In this document: positions 1 to 6,764 of the stretch, one piece after another
Position numbering within the stretch: position 1 is the first letter of the stretch
How the letters are laid out: every line of letters begins with the position of its first letter
NCBI GenBank assembly: GCA_036274595.1
Contig: DASUFL010000087.1
Coordinates: 1-64,000, forward strand
DNA from: WS-9 sp036274595
Lineage (GTDB): Bacteria; Eisenbacteria; RBG-16-71-46; SZUA-252
Reading direction: 5' to 3'
Length of the DNA: 64,000 nt
Position numbers and translations under genes: made by a program
Notes under the pieces: generated by a model
Told to the model about the DNA's origin: nothing
Database searches by the model: none
What the model saw: the letters and a program-made list of their open reading frames with translations, nothing else

Positions 1-150
1 GCGCACGCTCCGCAGGGCTACAGGATCATCGCGGAGCAGTGGGATCAGAACCAGGTCGACCAGTGGCGCGACGACCAGGTGGGCGACCGCCGGTACGAGG
101 ACTACAACCGCGACTACGACGACGATCAGGGAGACGAACTGGACCGTTAG
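1..150 (+). CDS. C-terminal end of an acidic protein (partial)
   Basis: The frame is open from the first base and ends at TAG 148-150, giving the last 49 residues of a protein whose start lies outside the window. The tail is strongly hydrophilic, rich in Asp, Arg, Tyr and Gln, and ends DELDR. It has no recognisable domain. A strong hairpin follows 31 bp after the stop, which supports this being a real gene end. I cannot name a family, and function is unknown. Confidence 0.5.
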   Translation, partial: AHAPQGYRIIAEQWDQNQVDQWRDDQVGDRRYEDYNRDYDDDQGDELDR

Positions 151-181
151 GCCGAGCGTCCGGCAGCGCCGGCCTGACACC

Positions 182-211
182 GAGGGGAGGACGGATCATC
201 GTCCTCCCCTC
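182..211 (+). terminator. Hairpin terminator after the first gene
   Basis: A perfect 12-bp stem (182-193 with 200-211) closes a six-base loop GATCAT. It is followed by a weak pyrimidine stretch ending in TTT around 217-219. It lies between the partial gene and the sdh operon, so it probably separates the two transcripts. The U-tract is poor, so the terminator call rests on stem quality and position. Confidence 0.55.
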
Positions 212-308
212 TCTCGTTTCCCCCGCGGCGGGTCGCGCACGCGGGCTCCATGTGCTATTCTCGTCGGCCGTTGGCATGGATGTCCCCCTTTGGCAAGGAG
301 GAGCGCAC

Positions 309-1058
309 ATGGCCCGCGTGGCCGAAGCCGTCGCGAGTACCGAGTCGCGATCCACGGACCGCCGGGACGCCTGGTGGCTGGCCCCCGTGTCCGTCGCCGT
401 CGGGCTCGGCGTGCTGGGTCTCTATCTCACCTGGGCCGCCGCTCAGAACGCGAACTTCCGCTTCAACAACTACCTCTCGCCGGTCTACTCCCCCGAGGTC
501 CATCCCAAGTGGTGGCCCTTGTCGCCCGCGTTTCTGATCCTCCTTCCGCCGGCCTTCTTCCGGACCACCTGCTACTACTATCGGAAGGCGTACTACCGCG
601 CCTTCTTCTGGGATCCGCCCGCCTGCGCGGTCGGCGAGCCGCACCGCAAGTACACGGGCGAGCAGAAGTTTCCGCTCATCCTCCAGAACATGCACCGGTA
701 CGCCTTCTACCTCGCGGCGTTCTGGCTCATCTTCCTCTGGTACGACGTGTTCGAAGCCTTCCGGTTCGAGACCGGCTTCGGCATCGGGCTCGGCTCGCTG
801 GCCATTCTCGCGAGCACCGGGACGTTGACCCTCTACACCGTGTCCTGCCATTCGTGGCGGCACCTCGCGGGCGGGAAGCTCGACTGCTTCTCCTGCACCG
901 CGTCCGCGCGCACCCGGCACGGGATCTGGGGGCGCGTGACGCGCCTGAACGGGCACCATCAGCTCTTCGCGTGGGTCTCGCTCTTCGCGGTGACGATCGC
1001 CGACGTGGTCGTGCGGCTCCTCGCGATGGGCGTCATCCATGACGTGAGGCTCCTGTGA
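309..1058 (+). CDS. sdhC: Succinate dehydrogenase membrane anchor (Sdh1-type, putative Rieske motif)
   Basis: A 249-residue integral membrane protein forming the quinone-side anchor of succinate dehydrogenase; its identity follows from the adjacent sdhA and sdhB. About five hydrophobic helices are visible (roughly residues 22-44, 71-90, 131-148, 156-178 and 220-241). C180, H181, H185, C193 and C196 cluster just after the fourth helix (C-H-S-W-R-H followed by C-F-S-C). That resembles the membrane-embedded Rieske-type [2Fe-2S] site reported for mycobacterial Sdh1, rather than the haem b ligands of classical SdhC/D. The ATG at 309 is preceded by AAGGAGG with a 7-nt gap, so I prefer it to the longer upstream frame. 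The stop overlaps the sdhA GTG by 4 nt. Family assignment is fairly sure; the cluster is inferred. Confidence 0.85.
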   Translation: MARVAEAVASTESRSTDRRDAWWLAPVSVAVGLGVLGLYLTWAAAQNANFRFNNYLSPVYSPEVHPKWWPLSPAFLILLPPAFFRTTCYYYRKAYYRAFFWDPPACAVGEPHRKYTGEQKFPLILQNMHRYAFYLAAFWLIFLWYDVFEAFRFETGFGIGLGSLAILASTGTLTLYTVSCHSWRHLAGGKLDCFSCTASARTRHGIWGRVTRLNGHHQLFAWVSLFAVTIADVVVRLLAMGVIHDVRLL

Positions 1059-2794
1059 ACGCCGCCCGGTACGAGACGCACGACTTCGACGTGCTGGTGA
1101 TCGGCGCGGGGGGCGCGGGGCTCCGCGCCGCGATCGAGGCGTCCGCCGCGGGCGCGCGCACCGGCGTGGTCTGCAAGTCGCTCCTCGGCAAGGCGCACAC
1201 GGTGATGGCCGAGGGAGGCGTGGCCGCGGCGCTCGCCCACGTGGATGCCAAGGATTCCTGGAAGGTCCACTTCCGCGACACGATGCTGGGCGGGAAGCAG
1301 CTCAATCACTGGCGCATGGCGCAGCTCCACGCGCAGGAGGCTCCCGACCGCGTGCGCGAGCTCGAGCACTGGGGCGCCGTCTTCGACCGCACCCCAGACG
1401 GCCGCATCCTCCAGCGGAACTTCGGCGGCCACTCGGCGCCGCGCCTGGCGCACGTCGGCGACCGCACGGGGCTCGAGATGATCCGCACGCTGCAAGACCA
1501 CGGCGTCCACCAGGGCTTCGAGGTCTTCATGGAGGTCACCGTCAGCCGCCTCCTCGTCGAGGGCGGGCGCGTCGTCGGCGCGTTCGCGTACCGGCGTGAG
1601 AACGGGCGCTTCATCGTGTTCCGCGCCAAGTCGGTCGTGCTCGCCTGCGGCGGCGTGGGCAAGTCGTTCCGGATCACCTCCAACTCCTGGGAGTACACGG
1701 GCGACGGCCACGCCCTCGCGTACGAGGCGGGCGCCGAGCTGATCGACATGGAGTTCGTGCAGTTCCACCCCACCGGCATGGTCTGGCCGCCGGGCGTCAT
1801 GGGGATCCTCGTGACGGAGGCGGTGCGCGGCGAAGGCGGCGTCCTCCGCAATTCGAAGGGCGAGCGCTTCATGGAGAAGTACGACCCGAAGCGGATGGAG
1901 CTCTCGACCCGCGACATGGTGGCGCGCGCGATCTACACCGAGGTCAAGGAAGGGCGCGGGTCGCCCCACGGCGGCGCGTTCCTCGACATCTCGCACAAGC
2001 CGGCGGACTGGGTGAAGAAGAAGCTTCCGTCGATGTACCACCAGTTCATGGAGCTGGCCGACGTCGACATCACGAAGGGCCCGATGGAAGTGGGCCCGAC
2101 GACGCACTACATCATGGGAGGCGTGCGGGTCGAGCCGGACACGGGGGCATCCACGGTGCCGGGGCTCTACGCCGCCGGCGAGACCTCGGGAGGGATGCAT
2201 GGAGCCAACCGGCTCGGCGGGAATTCCCTCTCCGACCTCCTCGTCTTCGGACGCCGCGCCGGGCTCGGAGCGGCGGAGCACGCGAAGTCGCGCTCCGGCC
2301 AGGCCACGATCGACCTGGCGCAGATCGAGGCGGCCGAGCGCGCGATGCTCGCGCCCTTCGAGCGCGCCGACGGTCCATCCCCGTACGACATCCACGCCAA
2401 GCTCCAGGAGACGATGCAGTCCCTCGTCGGCATCTTCCGCGTCGAGGAGGATCTCGCCGCGGCCATCCATGAGATCGCGCGGCTCAAGCAGGAAGCGGCG
2501 CGCGTCCGGGTCTTGGGCTCGCGCGAATTCAATCCCGGATGGCACCTCGCGATCGATCTCAAGGCGATGCTCACCTGCAGCGAGGCGATCGCGCGGAGCG
2601 CGCAGCTGCGGAAGGAGAGCCGGGGCGGGCACGCGCGGCTCGACTTCCCGAAGACGGAGCCCGAGTTCGGGACCAAGAACACTGTGGTGAAGAAAGAGGG
2701 CGAGACCATGGCGGTGGGGCAGTCGCCCCTTCCGGAGATGCCCGCGGAGCTCCGCGCGATCGTCGACGCGGAGCTCGAAGCGGTGAAGGTCTAG
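1055..2794 (+). CDS. sdhA: Succinate dehydrogenase/fumarate reductase flavoprotein subunit
   Basis: Catalytic subunit that oxidises succinate to fumarate and passes electrons to SdhB. The 579-residue protein starts at GTG within the sdhC stop (GTGA). It shows the N-terminal dinucleotide fold GAGGAG (residues 17-22), the KAHTVMAEGG segment whose His48 matches the histidine that carries covalent FAD in this family, and the substrate-site segment starting at His238 (HPTG). Later comes a GEGG segment and the GANRLGGNSLSD FAD-binding motif. The length is normal for the non-classical short SdhA group. It is co-transcribed with sdhC and sdhB; the stop and the sdhB start are 9 nt apart. Confidence 0.95.
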   Translation: MNAARYETHDFDVLVIGAGGAGLRAAIEASAAGARTGVVCKSLLGKAHTVMAEGGVAAALAHVDAKDSWKVHFRDTMLGGKQLNHWRMAQLHAQEAPDRVRELEHWGAVFDRTPDGRILQRNFGGHSAPRLAHVGDRTGLEMIRTLQDHGVHQGFEVFMEVTVSRLLVEGGRVVGAFAYRRENGRFIVFRAKSVVLACGGVGKSFRITSNSWEYTGDGHALAYEAGAELIDMEFVQFHPTGMVWPPGVMGILVTEAVRGEGGVLRNSKGERFMEKYDPKRMELSTRDMVARAIYTEVKEGRGSPHGGAFLDISHKPADWVKKKLPSMYHQFMELADVDITKGPMEVGPTTHYIMGGVRVEPDTGASTVPGLYAAGETSGGMHGANRLGGNSLSDLLVFGRRAGLGAAEHAKSRSGQATIDLAQIEAAERAMLAPFERADGPSPYDIHAKLQETMQSLVGIFRVEEDLAAAIHEIARLKQEAARVRVLGSREFNPGWHLAIDLKAMLTCSEAIARSAQLRKESRGGHARLDFPKTEPEFGTKNTVVKKEGETMAVGQSPLPEMPAELRAIVDAELEAVKV

Positions 2795-2803
2795 GGGGGC
2801 GCG

Positions 2804-3538
2804 ATGGCCGAAGCCGAATTCCACGTCTTCCGCGGAGATGCCAAGGGCGGGACGCTCCAGCCGTACAAGATCCAGGTCGAGGAAGGGATGGTCGTCCTCG
2901 ACGCCATCCATCACATCCAGGCGCACGGCGCTCCCGACCTGGCGGTCCGCTGGAACTGCAAGGCGGCCAAGTGCGGCTCCTGCAGCGCCGAGGTGAACGG
3001 AAGGCCGAGCCTCATGTGCAAGACGCGGCTCGACTCGCTCCCGCTCGAACAGCCGGTGGTCGTGAGGCCGATGCGCTCCTTCCCCGTGATCAAGGACCTC
3101 GTCACCGACGTGTCCTGGAACTACGAGGTGAACAAGAAGATCCCGCACTTCACGCCGAAGAAGGACGCCCCCTGGCGGTGGATGCAGGAGGACATCGATC
3201 GCGTGCAGGAGTTCCGGAAGTGCATCGAGTGCTTCCTCTGCCAGAACGTCTGTCACGTGATCCGGGAGCACGCGATGCAGCCTTCATTCGGCGGCCCGCG
3301 CTTCTTCGTGCGCGTAGCGGGGCTCGAGATGCACCCGATGGACGACGCGAACCGGACGGAGCTGCTCAAGGATGAGCTGGGGATCGGCTACTGCAACATC
3401 ACGAAGTGCTGCACGGAGGTCTGCCCCGAGGACATCCACATCACCGACAACGCGATCATCCCGCTCAAGGAGCGCGTGGTCGACGAGCACTACGATCCGC
3501 TCCGGAAGGTCTTCAAGCTCCTGACCGGGAAGAAGTAG
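2804..3538 (+). CDS. sdhB: Succinate dehydrogenase iron-sulfur subunit
   Basis: A 244-residue electron-transfer subunit that relays electrons from SdhA FAD to the membrane anchor. The N-terminal plant-type ferredoxin domain has C52, C57, C60 and C72 for a [2Fe-2S] cluster. The C-terminal helical domain carries C140, C143, C146, C150 and a second group C197, C202, C203, C207, enough for the [4Fe-4S] and [3Fe-4S] clusters. Third gene of the operon, with a G-rich ribosome site just before the ATG. The order C-A-B and the long C-terminal domain match the Sdh1-type enzymes. Confidence 0.95.
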   Translation: MAEAEFHVFRGDAKGGTLQPYKIQVEEGMVVLDAIHHIQAHGAPDLAVRWNCKAAKCGSCSAEVNGRPSLMCKTRLDSLPLEQPVVVRPMRSFPVIKDLVTDVSWNYEVNKKIPHFTPKKDAPWRWMQEDIDRVQEFRKCIECFLCQNVCHVIREHAMQPSFGGPRFFVRVAGLEMHPMDDANRTELLKDELGIGYCNITKCCTEVCPEDIHITDNAIIPLKERVVDEHYDPLRKVFKLLTGKK

Positions 3539-3568
3539 TCGAGCGCCGCGCCACGCGCGGCGCTCCCC

Positions 3569-4078
3569 TCAGTCGGTCCCCGCGCTCCCGCTCCTCCGCT
3601 CGAGGAGGAGCACGTCCCGCCAGGCGCCGTGCATCTTTCCGATCCGCTCGCGGCGCCCCACGTCGCGGAATCCGCACGCGCGATGGAGCGCGAGGCTCGG
3701 CATGTTCTCGGGGAAGATGCCCGCCTGGAGCGTCCAGATGCCGGCGCGCTCGGAGGACTCGATGAGCGCCGTCAGGAGCGCCCGCCCGACGCCACGGCCC
3801 CGGGCCGCGCCGCTCACGTAGACCGAGAGATCGGCCACGCCGGCGTAGACGCAGCGCCCCGAGACCGGCGTGGCAGCGACCCACCCGAGCACCGAGCCGT
3901 CGGCATCGCGGGCGACGAACCGGAGCGCCGCGACGTGCGCGCCATCCCATGCCTCCCAGGACGGCGCCTCGGTCTCGAACGTGGCGTTGCCCGTCGCGAT
4001 CCCTTCCAGATAGATCGCGCGGACGTGGGGCCAGTCGCCGGGGGTCATGGGATCGATCCGAACGGCGGGAGGAGCCAT
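3569..4078 (-). CDS. GNAT N-acetyltransferase, phosphinothricin acetyltransferase-like
   Basis: Single GNAT domain of about 169 residues in the Pat/Bar/YncA subgroup. It has the N-terminal ATFETEAPSWEAWD region typical of phosphinothricin or methionine-sulfoximine acetyltransferases, then the acetyl-CoA loop region ARGRGVGRALL and a C-terminal HRACGFRDVGRRERIGK segment. Members acetylate small amine substrates such as glutamine-synthetase inhibitors with acetyl-CoA; the substrate here is unknown. The ATG at 4078 is preferred, although an in-frame GTG lies at 4093. It is convergent with sdhB and last of a long minus-strand run. Confidence 0.8.
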   Translation of the reverse strand: MAPPAVRIDPMTPGDWPHVRAIYLEGIATGNATFETEAPSWEAWDGAHVAALRFVARDADGSVLGWVAATPVSGRCVYAGVADLSVYVSGAARGRGVGRALLTALIESSERAGIWTLQAGIFPENMPSLALHRACGFRDVGRRERIGKMHGAWRDVLLLERRSGSAGTD

Positions 4079-4117
4079 GGCGGATGCTACCACACGGCGT
4101 GAGCGGGCCCGGAGGGG

Positions 4118-6106
4118 TCAGGACGTGCGGGCGAGCGCCGCGCGCGCCGCGGCGAGGAGCGGCATGGCCGAGAGTCCCTCGCCCGTGGCGCCGCGCATCC
4201 ACGCGTCCGGCGTGAGGCGCCCCTGCCGCGTCATGCGCTCGACGCCCTCGGCGAACGCGGCGCCTCGGAGCGCCGGCGCGACCTGGAAGGCGACGATCTT
4301 TCCGATGGCGTAGTCGGGCGTGTAGAGCGCGGAGTCGATGATGTGGGAGTAGATCGCGAGGAGATCGCTGTCGCGCCGGCCGAGCACCGGAGCGAACCAG
4401 CGGTTCCAGACGTGGCGCGCGATCGCGACGACGGCATCGCGCAGCTCCCCCGGGGTGGCGCCGGGGTGGGCGTAGAGCCAGTTCCAAACGTCCATGTCGA
4501 TCAAGCTCACGCCGCAGATCTCGTACGTGCTCCAGAGGGACTGGAGCACCTCGCGCGCCCTCGGCTCGTCTCCCTTCTCGCCGTAGCCCAGGATCTCGAG
4601 GTCCCGCTCCTGAAACGTGAAGGCGAACGCCTCGGTGAAGGCGGTGTTGGGGACGCCGCTCAAGGACCAGTAGTCGATCGCGTCCAGCGAGAAGACCTGC
4701 TCCACGCAGTGCCCCAGCTCGTGCATCGCGACATTGAAGGTCTGGTAGCTCATGCCGTTGTGCGCCCGCGTGCGCAGGTGCGACTGGTCCCCGCGCCGCG
4801 CGGCGCCCATGGCGTGCCCCGGTCCGCGCGCCGGATCGACCACGATGCGCTCCGCGAGCCAGGCGGCTCGATCCGCGGCGAACCCGAGCGCCTGAAGCAC
4901 CCGCGGGAGGTCCCCCTGGAATGCCTCGAGGGTGGGATAGCGATCGCGCACCACCCGGTCCAGCTCTTCCTCGCTCGTGGCCTCGCGGGGCGAGAATCCC
5001 GAGTACCAGACGTCGAACGGCTCGAGGGGACGGCCGAGGCGCGACTCGATGCGGCGGGCCAGCTCGCGGACCTCGTCCGAGCCGAGGACCGCCTCGAGAA
5101 GCGCGCGCACCTCCCCCTCCGGGATCTGCCGGTCCAGGTCGAAGCGGCGCCGCACGAACGTGGGCGCCGTGGGCGTGTAGGGATCGGCGAGCTTGAGCGC
5201 ATGGAAGACCTCGAGCAGGTACGCGTAGCGCGTGTCCGGCTCGCGCGACGAACGGTCGCCATTCGGCACGACCTCGTTGGTCTCGGGACACCAGTCGACG
5301 TCGGGGTTGTCGCGTACCGACGCCGGAATCTCCTGGCGCACGATGCGCTCCATCACGGTCTGGATCATGCGCTGCTTCTCCTGCCCCTCCTTCCCCTCCC
5401 CGTAGCGTCCCTTCAGCTCGTCGCGCAGACCCCAGTGCGAGATGAGCCGGAGTCCCTCGGGAAACGGGCGGCGGCCGTCCTTCGTGCGGAGCCGATCCAT
5501 GTGGATGTTGTACTCCGCGATGTAGAGGTCCGCCTCGCGCATGACCTGGCCCATCTTCTGGATGAGCGAAGACGGGATGCGCTCCGCGAAGCGATCCATG
5601 AAGCGCGAGCGGGCCCAGCGCCGGCGGTCCCAGCTGCGTCCCTGATCGAGGCGCTCCGCCAGCGTGTCCACCGGGAAGTGGAGCAGCGCGAAGAAGGCGG
5701 TCTTTGTGCGGAAGAGATCCTCCTCCACGTGCGATCCGAGATCCAGGTTCTGGAGGAAGAGATCGACGGGGCGGACCGGTCCGAGATCGAGATGGATCGG
5801 GCGCTGGAGCTCGCGGCGCACCTCGTGGAGGTGTCCGTCGACCTGCTCCATCGCCTGCTCGAGGCGGGCGAACGCAGCATCCCGCTCGGCGTCGGACTCG
5901 ATCCAGCTCTCGGAGCAGAAGGCGACGAATTCGTCTTCGTCCCCGTCCTCCGGCCACCACCGCTCGGCCACCTGCGCGACGCCGCGCGCCAGCGCGTCCC
6001 CATGCGCCGCCCCGTACCGGGTGACGAGAGCCGCGCGGGCGCGCTCGGCCGCGCTCGCGGGAAGCGAGGTGGGCGGTGATTCCACGACGGGCTCGGCCCG
6101 GTTCAA
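4118..6106 (-). CDS. M3-like zinc metallopeptidase (oligoendopeptidase-type fold)
   Basis: A 662-residue soluble protein with no signal peptide. The zinc motif HELGH spans residues 462-466 and a downstream glutamate at about residue 492 (PNTAFTEAF) fits the third ligand of gluzincins. The long helical N-terminal half and spacing resemble M3/oligoendopeptidase or M2-like enzymes, which cleave short peptides in the cytoplasm. Exact family membership is not certain from sequence alone. The first possible start is TTG at 6106, with a GTG at 6085 as an alternative, and neither has a strong ribosome site. It follows the SnoaL-like lipoprotein gene by 22 bp. Confidence 0.75.
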   Translation of the reverse strand: MNRAEPVVESPPTSLPASAAERARAALVTRYGAAHGDALARGVAQVAERWWPEDGDEDEFVAFCSESWIESDAERDAAFARLEQAMEQVDGHLHEVRRELQRPIHLDLGPVRPVDLFLQNLDLGSHVEEDLFRTKTAFFALLHFPVDTLAERLDQGRSWDRRRWARSRFMDRFAERIPSSLIQKMGQVMREADLYIAEYNIHMDRLRTKDGRRPFPEGLRLISHWGLRDELKGRYGEGKEGQEKQRMIQTVMERIVRQEIPASVRDNPDVDWCPETNEVVPNGDRSSREPDTRYAYLLEVFHALKLADPYTPTAPTFVRRRFDLDRQIPEGEVRALLEAVLGSDEVRELARRIESRLGRPLEPFDVWYSGFSPREATSEEELDRVVRDRYPTLEAFQGDLPRVLQALGFAADRAAWLAERIVVDPARGPGHAMGAARRGDQSHLRTRAHNGMSYQTFNVAMHELGHCVEQVFSLDAIDYWSLSGVPNTAFTEAFAFTFQERDLEILGYGEKGDEPRAREVLQSLWSTYEICGVSLIDMDVWNWLYAHPGATPGELRDAVVAIARHVWNRWFAPVLGRRDSDLLAIYSHIIDSALYTPDYAIGKIVAFQVAPALRGAAFAEGVERMTRQGRLTPDAWMRGATGEGLSAMPLLAAARAALARTS

Positions 6107-6128
6107 GGGGGTCTCTTGGTGCTCGGCG

Positions 6129-6653
6129 TCATGGCGTGGAATCGGGCGGCGCCGACGGCGGCGCCGTGACGACCGGCGCGTTCGAGTTCCACATGTCGCG
6201 ATGCAGCTTCCATCCCCCGGCGCCCTTCTTCCAGAGCACGATGTACTTGCCGGCGTCGAGCTCCCGTCCGTCGTTTCCGACGAGCGTGTAGCGCCCGACC
6301 TCGGACGCGTCGCCGCCGTGCACGGTGAACTCGACGGTGGTCAGGTGCATCTCCTTGACCGGGAGGGCCAGCACGCCGCGCCAGAGCGCCTCGATGGCCG
6401 CGCGCCCCTGGACCGGCAGGTTGCCGGGCGGGAGGAGCTGCGCGTCGTCGGCGTAGAGGGTGGCGATGCGGGCCGCATCGCCGCGCGCGAAGGCATCCAT
6501 GAACTGGCGATTGCTCGCGTCGACGGCCCCGCGGACGTCGGCCGCGTCCTCGTGCGTCTGGGGCACGCAGCCCGCGAGGCCGATGGCGGCGAGTGCCGCG
6601 ATCCAGGCGGCCACCCGTAGCCCGCGATACGAACGAAACCGTTCCAGCATCAT
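6129..6653 (-). CDS. SnoaL-like/DUF4440 lipoprotein
   Basis: A 174-residue protein with a lipoprotein signal peptide: basic start, hydrophobic stretch, then lipobox LAGC with Cys29. The mature part is an NTF2/SnoaL-like cone domain of the DUF4440 type (SNRQFMDAFARGDAARIATLYADDAQLLPPG, then W...LHRDMWN near the end). Such domains bind small molecules or act as simple catalysts, but the role here is unknown. It is probably anchored in the membrane facing the periplasm. The C-terminus is Pro/Ser rich. It lies 111 bp downstream of the CBM9/DUF5916 gene on the same strand. Confidence 0.8.
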   Translation of the reverse strand: MMLERFRSYRGLRVAAWIAALAAIGLAGCVPQTHEDAADVRGAVDASNRQFMDAFARGDAARIATLYADDAQLLPPGNLPVQGRAAIEALWRGVLALPVKEMHLTTVEFTVHGGDASEVGRYTLVGNDGRELDAGKYIVLWKKGAGGWKLHRDMWNSNAPVVTAPPSAPPDSTP

Positions 6654-6764
6654 CCTGTTTCCTCCTCGGTTCCGGGTACAGGTGTCGGGCGGACGCTGCG
6701 GGGCAGGCGTTTACCCTACCACAGACCGGGGCTGGACGGACGGAGCTGGGTTCCTGGACAGGGG

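Noticed and set aside
182..211. Possible extra copy of the palindromic element (shares GAGGGGAGG)
   Set aside because: Only a 12-bp stem with a 6-nt loop; it lacks the long arms and the conserved apex blocks, so it is an ordinary terminator hairpin.
959..3271. A 770-codon minus-strand frame opposite sdhAB
   Set aside because: Low-complexity product antisense to well-conserved sdh genes.
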